Source: an uncultured Sphingomonadales bacterium
GTDB taxonomy: Bacteria; Pseudomonadota; Alphaproteobacteria; Sphingomonadales; Sphingomonadaceae
Assembly: GCA_937898525.1 (NCBI GenBank)
Contig: CALCBC010000022.1
Span: 1-53,626, forward strand
DNA length: 53,626 nt
Reading direction: 5' to 3'
Both the position numbers and the translations under genes were made by a program. The notes beneath the pieces are model-generated. The model searched no databases. It saw nothing but the letters and a program-made list of their open reading frames with translations, and was not told the DNA's origin. Below are positions 35,964-44,436 of this stretch, piece after piece; positions within the stretch are counted from its first letter, which is position 1; each line of letters opens with the position of its first letter.

Positions 35964-36013
35964 AACCGATATGGTTGTCGATACTTGACATCGAGACGCA
36001 GATCGGTTATGAA
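35964..36013 (+). promoter_or_regulatory. Operator-like dyad next to a TTGACA promoter
   Basis: AACC-GATAT-GGTT (35964-35976) matches the dyad at 31-43 in 12 of 13 bases. Eight bases on lies TTGACA (35985-35990), then 17 bases and TATGAA (36008-36013), a good plus-strand promoter. ATAACCGAT at the dyad is also the inverse of ATCGGTTAT at 36002-36010. No plus-strand gene follows: the transcript would run antisense into the DUF4112 gene. The dyad may instead control mutS leftward, but the minus-strand hexamers (CAAGTA and TTATTC) are weak. Confidence 0.45.
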
Positions 36014-36042
36014 ATCGCGAGGCTCGGGAACGTGCGATTCGG

Positions 36043-36444
36043 CTATTGCTCGATCAGGGGGTGATGCTTGTCGAGGTGGCGCCGGACGATCCTGAGGTTG
36101 CGCGAGTTCGAGCGGAACATGAAGTCGAACAGGTCGCCGGCGATCGGGATGGCACCGAGCGCGGTGTCGAAGGCGACGTTGCCGGCCATCCGCCACAGCT
36201 TCCACTTCGGCAGGCCGAGGTTGTTCGCTTCCCAGATGATGTAGGCGCCGAGGGCGGCGGCAACGAGGTCCCCCACCACCGGGATGAGGCCGGCGATCGC
36301 GTCGAGCCCGACCGGACGGTTGATCCCGGGGATCACGAAGCTGCGTTCGAGCAGCTGCTCCATCGCCTCTATCCGGCGGCGAACCGACACCGGGTCCGAA
36401 CCGGTCGGGAAGTCCAACGGGCGGGGTCTGGGCAGCTCGTCCAT
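36043..36444 (-). CDS. DUF4112 domain-containing membrane protein
   Basis: A 133-residue protein of the DUF4112 family. The conserved motif GLDAIAGLIPVVGDLVAAALGAY (a helix pair) and the repeated form TALGAIPIAGDLFDFMFRSN fill the middle and end. It is probably an inner-membrane protein of unknown function. It is 18 bases downstream of the substrate-binding lipoprotein gene, so the two may share a transcript. Confidence 0.85.
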   Translation of the reverse strand: MDELPRPRPLDFPTGSDPVSVRRRIEAMEQLLERSFVIPGINRPVGLDAIAGLIPVVGDLVAAALGAYIIWEANNLGLPKWKLWRMAGNVAFDTALGAIPIAGDLFDFMFRSNSRNLRIVRRHLDKHHPLIEQ

Positions 36445-36462
36445 GCCGGTTCCTCTCGCTTC

Positions 36463-37938
36463 CTATCTGGGAATGCGCGCGAGGGGGGGCAAGGGATGGA
36501 ACGCCCAGGGATTGGCAACGAAGCCCTCGACGTCGCCGCGAACGAGCGAGAAGCGCAGCGGCGAACCGAACGGGATGTAGACGTTGGCCAGCGCCAGCGT
36601 CGATTCGGCCTCCGCCAGCAGCGTCGCGCGCGCCAGCGGGTCGAACTCGTCCATCGCCTGTTCGACCAGCTCGTCGGCGTCGGCATCGCACAGGCCGTAG
36701 CCGAGCGAGCAGTTGAACTGGTTGAGGAACCACCGGGGGTCCGCGTAGCGGGCGACGCGGTCGACGAGGACCAGGTCGGCCCGACGGGCTTCGGACACGC
36801 GTTCGAGCCGGACGCCGATCGCGCCCCACTGCGCGGCGAGCTCGCGGAACAGCAGATCGTAGCCGGGCCCCTCCCCCATCGCCACAGCCAGCCGGGCCTC
36901 GGCGTTGTCGTTGGCGCGGCGCCACGCCGCGACGCGCCCGGCGGCGATCGCGCGCAGGTCCTCGAGCGAACTGTCGCTCCACCTCTCGCCGACCAGCTCC
37001 GGGTCGCCGGGAAGGCGGGGGGCGACGATGCGCGTGGTCGGCACCCAGCCGCCGATGTTGAACGCTGCGATCAGCTGCGGGCGGTCGAGCGCCATGGCGA
37101 GCGCCTCGCGGCCCTCGGCCGTCTCGAGCAGGCCGGTCGCACGGCGAACCTGGAGACCGAACAGGCCGAGCGTGGGGTCGATGCGGACCGTACCGCGCGA
37201 CAGCGGACCGGTGTCGGCGAGCGGCAGCGAGCCGATCCGGCCGCCGAGAACGATGTCCACCTCGCCCGCGTCGAACAGCGCGACCGCGCGCTCGGCGTCG
37301 ACAGCGCGGACGGAGATCGTGCGAAAGTACTTCTCCCAGTCGGCTTCCTCGGGGATGCCGCGCGCGCTCGGCGACTTCATCGAGAGCACCGCGCGGTCGC
37401 CGTCGCGCCGTAACAGCATGTCGCCCGTGCCCACGCCCTCGCCGCCCGAGGGCGCCAGCGCGAGCTCGGGCTGGGCAAGCAGTTGCAGCAACATCGGCAT
37501 CGGGCTCGACAGGCGAATTTCCACGACCCGTCCGGCCATCGCGCGGATCTCGTCGATCGGCGCCAGGTCGAGTGCGAGCGACGTGCCCCTCAGTGCGCGA
37601 AGCGTCTCGCGCAGCGCCGCACGGGCGCTCTCGCCGGTCAGCTCGCGGCCGTCGGGCCAGGTGCCGTCGCGCAGCCTGAAGATGTAGCTGAGCCCGTCCT
37701 GGGTAACGATCCAGCGATCCGCCAGCCCGGGAATCACGCCCCCCTGCGCGTCGAGCGCGACGAGGCCGGTATCAGTCGCCGCGCGGACGTGCTGCGCGCC
37801 GGGCGAAAGCCGCAACCCCTCGGCGAACAGCTGCTCGGGCGTGTCGATGAAAGCGAGCTCGACGGCGCCGTCGTCGCGCCCGCAGCCCGCCAGCGCGAAT
37901 GCGGCCAGCAGAGCAACCAGGAACCGGTACCGCGCCAT
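36463..37938 (-). CDS. ABC transporter substrate-binding lipoprotein, family 5 (peptide type)
   Basis: A 491-residue extracytoplasmic solute-binding protein related to DppA/OppA. The lipobox LAGC puts the lipidated Cys at residue 19. Family 5 features are the early ADRWIVTQDGLSYIFRLRDG and, late, the QFNCSLGYGLCDADADELV segment. It binds peptides or similar solutes at the membrane for import. No permease or ATPase gene lies next to it, so it is an orphan here. Confidence 0.87.
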   Translation of the reverse strand: MARYRFLVALLAAFALAGCGRDDGAVELAFIDTPEQLFAEGLRLSPGAQHVRAATDTGLVALDAQGGVIPGLADRWIVTQDGLSYIFRLRDGTWPDGRELTGESARAALRETLRALRGTSLALDLAPIDEIRAMAGRVVEIRLSSPMPMLLQLLAQPELALAPSGGEGVGTGDMLLRRDGDRAVLSMKSPSARGIPEEADWEKYFRTISVRAVDAERAVALFDAGEVDIVLGGRIGSLPLADTGPLSRGTVRIDPTLGLFGLQVRRATGLLETAEGREALAMALDRPQLIAAFNIGGWVPTTRIVAPRLPGDPELVGERWSDSSLEDLRAIAAGRVAAWRRANDNAEARLAVAMGEGPGYDLLFRELAAQWGAIGVRLERVSEARRADLVLVDRVARYADPRWFLNQFNCSLGYGLCDADADELVEQAMDEFDPLARATLLAEAESTLALANVYIPFGSPLRFSLVRGDVEGFVANPWAFHPLPPLARIPR

Positions 37939-38009
37939 GGACCAGCCCTAGACCATGATCGGTCCCGGCTGAACCCATTGTCGAGCGAGGGAACCCGGTC
38001 CCTTGCGGG

Positions 38010-38393
38010 TCAGATCTTGCGCAGGCGGTCGCCGGGCAGCTGCGAGGCCGGCACGGCTTGGTAGTTGCGCGTATAGCTGGGAACCTCGAAGGTCCCCTTG
38101 GCGGACGATTCCGCCGGCGCGCGGACCAGCGTCGGGTCGATCTCGTCGACGAAGGCAATGCCGAAGCGATCGCCCTGCTTCCAGGCGACGGTCCCCTCGA
38201 CCCAGCCGATGTTGCGCAGTTCGACCGCAATGCGCGATCCGCGCACGACCTTGGCCGGGGCCTCGGCCATCATGCCGCCGGCAGACAGGTTGCGCACCTT
38301 GACCCGGGTGACGTCTTCCTGGCCGCCGATCCGGACCTGAGCAAGCAGGAACAGGCTGTCGCGAGTCACCTGTCGGGTGTCGAGATTGGTCAT
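38010..38393 (-). CDS. PilZ domain-containing protein
   Basis: A 127-residue single-domain PilZ protein, which in this family binds cyclic di-GMP. The motif VKVRNLSAGGMMAEAP corresponds to the D/NxSxxG element; the preceding RxxxR arginines are less clear (TRQVTRDS near the start may serve). The frame also offers a TTG five codons upstream at 38408; the ATG at 38393 is chosen but the choice is not secure. It stands between the lipoprotein gene and dksA. Confidence 0.8.
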   Translation of the reverse strand: MTNLDTRQVTRDSLFLLAQVRIGGQEDVTRVKVRNLSAGGMMAEAPAKVVRGSRIAVELRNIGWVEGTVAWKQGDRFGIAFVDEIDPTLVRAPAESSAKGTFEVPSYTRNYQAVPASQLPGDRLRKI

Positions 38394-38530
38394 CGTCGTC
38401 GCGTCCAAGTGTCCGTCGGTTCGCGGCGGGCAAAGCCTCGTGCCCGACGCGTGCGGGGGTCTTATCCGGGAAGCTTGGCTAACCGAGAGTTAAACGACGA
38501 GGCCGTTTCGCAATACTGTCCCAAATCGGG

Positions 38531-38989
38531 TCAGTCGTCGCGAGACACCTTCTCGCGCCGCTCGTGCGCCTGCTGCGCCTCGACCGTCATCGTGGCGATC
38601 GGGCGGGCGATCAGCCGGTTGATCCCGATCGGCTCGCCGGTGACCTCGCACCAGCCGTATTCGCCCTCGTCGATGCGCCGCAGTGCGGCGTCGATCTTGG
38701 CGATCAGCTTGCGCTGGCGATCACGCGTGCGCAGCTCGATGCCCCAGTCAGTCTCGCTCGATGCGCGATCGTTGAGGTCGGGCTCGCGGATCGGGCCGTC
38801 CTGGAGCGACTGGAGCGTGTTCTCGGCCGCGCTCAGGATCGATTTCTTCCACTCGAGCAGCAGCACCCGGAAGTAGTTGAGCTGCTGCGGCGACATGTAT
38901 TCTTCGTCTTCGGATGGCGCGTAGTCGCGGTCGAGCGCACGCTTCGCCTTGGCTAGGATGTCGATGTCGTCATTCTGGACCGAGGCCAT
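38531..38989 (-). CDS. dksA: RNA polymerase-binding transcription factor DksA
   Basis: A 152-residue DksA that inserts a coiled coil into the RNA polymerase secondary channel and works with ppGpp. The coiled-coil stretch covers about residues 45-100, and the C-terminal fold ends in YGWCEVTGEPIGINRLIARP. Only one of the four zinc cysteines of E. coli DksA remains. Loss of the zinc site is normal in alphaproteobacterial DksA and does not signal decay. It is divergent from the Sel1 gene across 291 bases. Confidence 0.95.
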   Translation of the reverse strand: MASVQNDDIDILAKAKRALDRDYAPSEDEEYMSPQQLNYFRVLLLEWKKSILSAAENTLQSLQDGPIREPDLNDRASSETDWGIELRTRDRQRKLIAKIDAALRRIDEGEYGWCEVTGEPIGINRLIARPIATMTVEAQQAHERREKVSRDD

Positions 38990-39199
38990 TCACGAACTCC
39001 GCAGTCGGCCGCGCCGAACTCGTCCGGGCCGCCCTTACGCTCTTGCCGGCGGCTCGGTGCCGGCCGGGTTGGCGGGCCTATAGTGGCACCGGGAATCCGG
39101 CACAAGGGCATTAGCGGCCGCTACTCCATGCCGCCTTAAGCCTCGACTAACGGCGACAATCTACCGCGATGCGAGAGAGTTATCGAAATTGCCGGCGCG

Positions 39200-39214
39200 T
39201 TAACCATTTCTTGA
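39200..39214 (+). promoter_or_regulatory. CtrA-binding box upstream of the Sel1 gene
   Basis: TTAA-CCATTTC-TTGA fits the CtrA consensus TTAA-N7-TTAA with one mismatch, including the CCATTT spacer often seen in full sites. It is 66 bases before the Sel1 start codon. CtrA itself is encoded at 22447, so direct control is plausible. Confidence 0.5.
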
Positions 39215-39280
39215 CCACGCTCGTCAAAACATTCGCCGTGAGCCCTCGGGGGGTACCGGGGCGAAACGGGGGACACGGTC

Positions 39281-39613
39281 ATGGAATACACCAGGATCGA
39301 GGAGTTTGCGAAGATCAGACCGGCCGACACCACGGTCGCCGACCTGCATCTTGCACGTTGCCTGGCCGCCGCGGCGGCCGGTGAGACGAGTGCCTACTTC
39401 GAGCTCGGAGTGGCCTATTCGACCGGAAGCCACGGCGTGGCGATCGACCTCATCGAAGCCCACAAGTGGTTCAACCTCGCCGCGGCTTCGGGGCACGAGG
39501 AAGCGGCCTGGTGCCGCGCCGACATTTCCGACGAGATGACCGCGCGCGAGATTGCCGAAGCCCAGCGTCGCGCCCGCGAATGGCTCGCGGCGGAGGCCAG
39601 CCGGGCGGCCTGA
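39281..39613 (+). CDS. Sel1-repeat protein
   Basis: A 110-residue protein with about two Sel1-like (TPR-related) repeats: AAAAAGETSAYFELGVAYSTG and DLIEAHKWFNLAAASGHEEA. Such repeats form protein-binding helical pairs. No signal peptide is seen, so it is probably cytoplasmic. The start has GGGGGA upstream. The CtrA-like box before it suggests cell-cycle-linked expression. Confidence 0.8.
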   Translation: MEYTRIEEFAKIRPADTTVADLHLARCLAAAAAGETSAYFELGVAYSTGSHGVAIDLIEAHKWFNLAAASGHEEAAWCRADISDEMTAREIAEAQRRAREWLAAEASRAA

Positions 39614-39809
39614 ACCGCCAGCCACGCCCGGTCCTGCAGCGGCGTCGCCGGTACCCGGCGCGCCGCGGGCTCCTCCCGACGACGCATCCCGCCGCCGGCG
39701 CGATTGACAACGCGCGCGTCGCACGGCCATCCTCGAATCGAACCGCCGCAGTCGAGGCGGCCGCCGCGCCGCCGTCGTTCACCGCTCGCAAGCAGAGGCG
39801 CCAAGATCC

Positions 39810-42500
39810 TTGGCCGAGACAGCCGAAGCCGCATCGACCGTTCCCTGGCACGCGGTCCCGGTCGAACAGGTGTTCACGCAGCTCGCGACCGCGCCCGAGG
39901 GTCTGACCGACGAGGAGGCCGCGCGGCGGCTCGCCGAGCATGGGCCGAATGCGCTCCCGCCGCCGCGGCGGGTCCATCCCGTGGTGCGGTTCCTCCGGCA
40001 GTTTCACAGCGCGCTGATCTATTTCCTCCTCGGCGGCGCGCTCGCGGCCGTGCTGCTCGGGCACACGATCGACGCCGCGGTCATTCTCGTGGTGGTCATC
40101 GCCAACGCGACCGTCGGCTTCGTGCAGGAGGGCAAGGCCGAACAGGCGCTCGCGGCGATCGCCGGCATGATCGCGCCGCACGCCGTCGTCCTGCGCGCCG
40201 GCGAGCGCCGGCAGCTCCCCGTGCGGGAGCTGGTGCCCGGCGACGTGGTGCTGCTCGAGGCCGGAGACCGCGTGCCGGCGGACGTACGGCTCGCGCGCGC
40301 GCGCGGGGTGCTGGTCGACGAAGCGCCGCTGACCGGCGAATCGGTCGCGGCGGAGAAGGCCGAGGGAGACGTGGCCGCCGACGCCGCGCTCGGCGACAGG
40401 AGCAACATGGCGTTCTCGGGCACGCTGATGGCCGCGGGCCAGGCGACCGGGATCGTCGTCGCCACCGGCCGGCGTACCGAGATCGGCAGGATCAGCGCGC
40501 TGCTCGAATCGGTCGAGGCCGTGACCACTCCGCTGCTGCGCCAGATCGAAAGCTTCGCGCACCGCTTCACCGCGACGGTCTTCGTCTTCTCGGTACTGCT
40601 GTTCGCCTTCGCCGTGCTCGCGCGCTCGTTCGCCTGGGACGAGGCGCTGATCGCGGTCGTCGCGCTGGCGGTCGGGGCGATCCCCGAAGGTCTCCCGGCG
40701 GTGATCACCATCACGCTCGCGATCGGGGTCCGCCGCATGGCCGGGCGCAACGCGGTGATCCGCAAGCTGCCGGCAGTCGAGACGCTCGGCGCGACTTCGG
40801 TCATCTGCACCGACAAGACCGGCACGCTGACCCGCAACGAGATGACCGCGCGGCAGATCGTCACCGGGAGCCACCGGCTGCTGGTCGGCGGTACCGGCTA
40901 CGAACCCGAGGGCGAGATCGTCTGCGAGAGCGCCGACGACGCCGAGGCGCTGGCGGCGACCATGCCGCTGCTGCGCTGCGGAGTGCTGTGCAACGACGCG
41001 CGGGTGCACGAGGCGTCCGGCCAGTGGGCCGTCGACGGCGACCCGATGGAGGGGGCCCTGGTCGTGCTGGCGATGAAGGCTGGCCTCGACCCGGCGCACC
41101 TGCGCGGGGAATGGCCGCGCGTCGACGAAATCCCGTTCGACGCCGCCTATCGCTACATGGCGACGCTGCACCGCTCGCCCTCGGGCGAGGCGGTCGCGTT
41201 CCTCAAGGGGGCCCCCGAAGCGCTGCTGGCGATGGCGGGTGGCGAGCCGGATCTCGAGTACTGGGACGCGCGCATCGCTGAAGCGGCCGACGAGGGCGAG
41301 CGCGTGCTCGCGTTCGGCATGAAACGGCTGCCCGAAGGTACGGCCGCGCTGACGCCGGACGACCTGCAGGGGATCGAGATGCTCGGCATCGTCGGCTTCA
41401 TCGACCCGCCGCGCGCCGAGGCCCTGGCAGCCATCGCCGAGTGCCGCTCTGCGGGAATCGAGGTCAAGATGATCACCGGCGACCATGCCGCCACGGCGCT
41501 GGCGATCGCCCGCCAGCTCGGCATCGCCGACACGCCCGAGGCGGTGACCGGGGTCGAGATCGACGGGCTCGACGATGCGCGCCTGCAGGAGGTGGCGCGA
41601 CGCGCCTCGGTGTTCGCCCGCACCAGCCCGGAGCACAAGCTGCGTATCGTGCGCGCGCTGCAGGCGGGTGGCGCGATCGTCGCCATGACCGGCGACGGGG
41701 TCAACGACGCGCCGTCGCTCAAGCAGGCGGACGTCGGCACCGCAATGGGGCGCAAGGGGACCGAAGCGGCCAAGGAAGCGGCGCAGATGGTGCTGCTCGA
41801 CGACAACTTCGCCTCGATCGTCAATGCCGTGCACGAAGGACGCACGGTTTACGACAACATCCGCAAGGTGACGGCGTGGACGCTGCCGACGAACGGGGGC
41901 GAGACGCTGGTCGTGGTGCTGGCGATCTTCGCCGGGTTCGCCCTGCCGATGACGGCGACGCAGATCCTGTGGGTCAACCTGATCCTCGAGGGGACGCTGG
42001 GTCTCGCGCTCGCGTTCGAGCCGTCGGAGGACGGGGTCATGCGGCGGCCGCCGCGCCGGCCCGACGCGTCGCTGCTGTCGCCGTTCCTGCTGTGGCGCGT
42101 GGTGCTCGTGTCGATCCTGTTCACCGCGGCTTCGCTCGGCGTGTTCTTCTTTGCGCTCGATCAGGGACGCGATCTCGCCACGGCGCGTACGATGGTGGTC
42201 AACATGCTGATCGTCGGCGAGGTCTTCTACCTGTTCAATGTTCGCTACCTGTCGCGCGAGTCGTTCACCTGGCGCGGCGTGCGCGGGACACGCGCCGTGC
42301 TGATCGCGATCACGGTCGTGGTCGCCGGGCAGCTGGCATTCACCTATCTCCCGTTCATGAACGGGATATTCGACAGCCGCCCGCTGGGCCTTGCCGACGG
42401 GGCGCTGATCCTGGCGATCGGGGTGGCGATGATGATCCTGCTCGAAGTCGAAAAGCTGCTGGTGCGCAGACTTGGCTTGTTCGAGGAATTGAAGGCATGA
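39810..42500 (+). CDS. Cation-translocating P-type ATPase (HAD-IC, P2 type)
   Basis: An 896-residue P2-type ATPase. The phosphorylation motif DKTGT starts at D335. The M4 ion-site motif IPEGLPA has its Glu at 293; M5 keeps PTNGGE (N695, E698), while M6 reads WVNLILEG, so the SERCA Thr and Asp positions are L726 and E727. The N-terminal cation-ATPase domain starts near residue 18. The start is TTG at 39810 after AGAGG; no ATG is nearby. A universal stress protein and a Na+/Ca2+ antiporter gene follow, so calcium or a related cation is the best guess, but the substrate is not proven. Confidence 0.9.
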   Translation: MAETAEAASTVPWHAVPVEQVFTQLATAPEGLTDEEAARRLAEHGPNALPPPRRVHPVVRFLRQFHSALIYFLLGGALAAVLLGHTIDAAVILVVVIANATVGFVQEGKAEQALAAIAGMIAPHAVVLRAGERRQLPVRELVPGDVVLLEAGDRVPADVRLARARGVLVDEAPLTGESVAAEKAEGDVAADAALGDRSNMAFSGTLMAAGQATGIVVATGRRTEIGRISALLESVEAVTTPLLRQIESFAHRFTATVFVFSVLLFAFAVLARSFAWDEALIAVVALAVGAIPEGLPAVITITLAIGVRRMAGRNAVIRKLPAVETLGATSVICTDKTGTLTRNEMTARQIVTGSHRLLVGGTGYEPEGEIVCESADDAEALAATMPLLRCGVLCNDARVHEASGQWAVDGDPMEGALVVLAMKAGLDPAHLRGEWPRVDEIPFDAAYRYMATLHRSPSGEAVAFLKGAPEALLAMAGGEPDLEYWDARIAEAADEGERVLAFGMKRLPEGTAALTPDDLQGIEMLGIVGFIDPPRAEALAAIAECRSAGIEVKMITGDHAATALAIARQLGIADTPEAVTGVEIDGLDDARLQEVARRASVFARTSPEHKLRIVRALQAGGAIVAMTGDGVNDAPSLKQADVGTAMGRKGTEAAKEAAQMVLLDDNFASIVNAVHEGRTVYDNIRKVTAWTLPTNGGETLVVVLAIFAGFALPMTATQILWVNLILEGTLGLALAFEPSEDGVMRRPPRRPDASLLSPFLLWRVVLVSILFTAASLGVFFFALDQGRDLATARTMVVNMLIVGEVFYLFNVRYLSRESFTWRGVRGTRAVLIAITVVVAGQLAFTYLPFMNGIFDSRPLGLADGALILAIGVAMMILLEVEKLLVRRLGLFEELKA

Positions 42501-42534
42501 TCGCGCCGGCGCAGCGGACAAGGGGATAAGCACG

Positions 42535-43431
42535 ATGGCAGATTCCACCCGGGTGAACGGCCCCCCCGAGACCGTCCTTCTCGCGACCGACCTCGGCGCG
42601 CGGTGCGATCGGGCGCTCGACCGGGCGCTGCAGCTCGCCGGACAGTGGAAGGCCAGGCTGCTGGCGGCGCACGCGATCGAGACCGAGGTCTATCCCGATC
42701 CGCCGCGTGTGTGGAACGCGCCGGCCTGGCGACGGCCGCCCGACCCCGAGCGGCGCGCCTACGAACGGCTGCTCGCCGATCTCGACGGGGCCGGGGGCGT
42801 CGAGGTCGCGATCCGGGTCAGGACGGGGCGGCCGGCGGACGTGGTGCTCGAGGCCGCAGAGGAGGAAGGCGCCGGGCTGATCGTCACCGGGATAGCCCGC
42901 GACGGGGCGCTCGCGCCGTCGATGCTCGGGGACACGGTCAGCCAGCTCGTCCGGCGGTCGCCCGTACCCGTGCTGATCACGCGCGAGCGGGTGCGCGGAC
43001 CCTATCGTTCGGTGGTCGTCGCGACCGACTTCTCGGCTTCCTCGCGTCGGGCGCTGGAAACGGCCTGCCGGTTCTTTCCGGATGCCGGTTTCACGCTGCT
43101 CAACGGCTATGACATCCCGTTCTCGATCTACCTCGACCGGAAGAACCTCAACCAGGGTTTCCGCGACATGGGGCAGGAGGCCGCGCGGGACTTCCTCGCC
43201 GAAGCCGATATCCCGGCTGAGGTCCGCGACCGCGCCGTCGCGGTCGTCGAGCAGGGAGCGCCCGAGGCGCTGCTGCGCGACTACGTGCACGGTCACGGGA
43301 CCGACCTGACGGTCGTCGGAAGCCATGGCGGCGGTGCGATCTACGAGCTGATGATCGGCAGCACCGCGGGACGAATCATCGACACGGTGCCGGGGGACAT
43401 CCTGCTCGTGCGCGAGCCGGCGGCCGACTGA
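42535..43431 (+). CDS. Tandem universal stress protein
   Basis: A 298-residue protein with two UspA domains (about 12-145 and 158-295). The second has the ATP-binding signature TVVGSHGGGAIYELMIGSTA followed by the terminal strand DILLVRE, and the first the weaker IVTGIARDGALAPSMLGDTV. UspA domains bind ATP or act in stress signalling. It lies 34 bases after the P-type ATPase and 36 before the antiporter, a likely operon. Confidence 0.93.
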   Translation: MADSTRVNGPPETVLLATDLGARCDRALDRALQLAGQWKARLLAAHAIETEVYPDPPRVWNAPAWRRPPDPERRAYERLLADLDGAGGVEVAIRVRTGRPADVVLEAAEEEGAGLIVTGIARDGALAPSMLGDTVSQLVRRSPVPVLITRERVRGPYRSVVVATDFSASSRRALETACRFFPDAGFTLLNGYDIPFSIYLDRKNLNQGFRDMGQEAARDFLAEADIPAEVRDRAVAVVEQGAPEALLRDYVHGHGTDLTVVGSHGGGAIYELMIGSTAGRIIDTVPGDILLVREPAAD

Positions 43432-43467
43432 CTCGGCCGCACCATCGACGCTGACGGCGGAGAGGTC

Positions 43468-44436
43468 ATGGCTTTCGTCTGGTGCGCGCTCGGGCTGCTG
43501 CTCTTGATCGGCGGGGCCGAGCTGGTCGTCCGAGGCGGCACGCACGTCGCCGCCCGGTTCGGCGTTTCGCCGCTGGTCATCGGCCTGACCTTCGTGGCGA
43601 TCGGCACGAGCGCGCCCGAGCTCGCGGTCGGGATCGACTCCGCCCTGCGCGGCCAGGGCGACCTTGCGGTCGGCAACATCGCCGGGACGAACGTGGTCAA
43701 CATCCTGCTGATCCTAGGCCTCAGCGCTCTGCTGCGCCCGCTGGCGATCCAGGGCCAGACCGTCCGCTTCGACCTGCCGGCGATCGTCGTCGCCTCGCTG
43801 CTGCTGCTGGCTCTCGCCTGGGACCGGTCGCTTACGCGGATCGACGGTCTCGTGCTCACGGGCTGCGGCATCGCCTATACCCTTGCGTTGCTGAGGGTGG
43901 CGCGCGTCGAAAGCCGGGATCCGGCCCCGACCCTCACCGACGAGCTGGTGGAGGAGTTCGACAAGGCCGGGGGCGTATCGACGGGACGCAGCCTCGCGAT
44001 GCTCTTCGCCGGTATCGCCGTGATCGTGCTCGGCGCGGAATGGCTCGTCGACGGTGCGGTGGCGCTGGCGCGGCAATGGCGTGTGTCCGAGGCCTTCATC
44101 GGCCTCACCATCGTTGCGATCGGCACCTCGGCGCCCGAGCTCGTGACCACGGTGATCTCGACGATCCGCAACAACCGCGACATCGCCATCGGCAACCTGC
44201 TCGGCAGCAGCATCTACAACATCCTGATCATCCTCGGCGTGACCTGCCTCGTACCTGCGCAGGCGATCCGGGTCGGCCCCAACCTCGCCGCGATCGACAT
44301 TCCGCTGATGACCGCGGTCGCCTTCGTGTGCGTGCCCGCGTTCGTCACCGGCCGGTGCCTGTCCCGCCTCGAGGGCGGGCTGTTCGTCGTCGCCTACGGA
44401 GCGTACCTCAGCTTCCTGATTGCGACCCGAAGCTGA
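43468..44436 (+). CDS. Calcium/sodium antiporter (CaCA family)
   Basis: A 322-residue inner-membrane exchanger with about ten hydrophobic segments. The two alpha repeats are clear: GTSAPE at residues 46-51 with GNIAGTNVVNILLILG after it, and GTSAPELVTTVIS with GNLLGSSIYNILIILG in the second half. It is of the YrbG type, exchanging Ca2+ for Na+ or H+. The stop overlaps the end of the convergent DUF482 gene by 29 bases. Confidence 0.95.
   Translation: MAFVWCALGLLLLIGGAELVVRGGTHVAARFGVSPLVIGLTFVAIGTSAPELAVGIDSALRGQGDLAVGNIAGTNVVNILLILGLSALLRPLAIQGQTVRFDLPAIVVASLLLLALAWDRSLTRIDGLVLTGCGIAYTLALLRVARVESRDPAPTLTDELVEEFDKAGGVSTGRSLAMLFAGIAVIVLGAEWLVDGAVALARQWRVSEAFIGLTIVAIGTSAPELVTTVISTIRNNRDIAIGNLLGSSIYNILIILGVTCLVPAQAIRVGPNLAAIDIPLMTAVAFVCVPAFVTGRCLSRLEGGLFVVAYGAYLSFLIATRS

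Noticed and set aside
36011..36095. Short plus-strand ORF after the promoter at 35985
   Set aside because: It has no ribosome-binding site, biased composition and no recognisable motif; the promoter is reported without it.
38531..38989. DksA as a degraded gene because zinc cysteines are missing
   Set aside because: Alphaproteobacterial DksA commonly lacks these cysteines; the coiled coil and length are normal.
39471..42548. 1025-codon minus-strand open frame over the P-type ATPase
   Set aside because: Low-complexity Arg/Asp/His composition and no domain; the plus strand encodes an intact ATPase.
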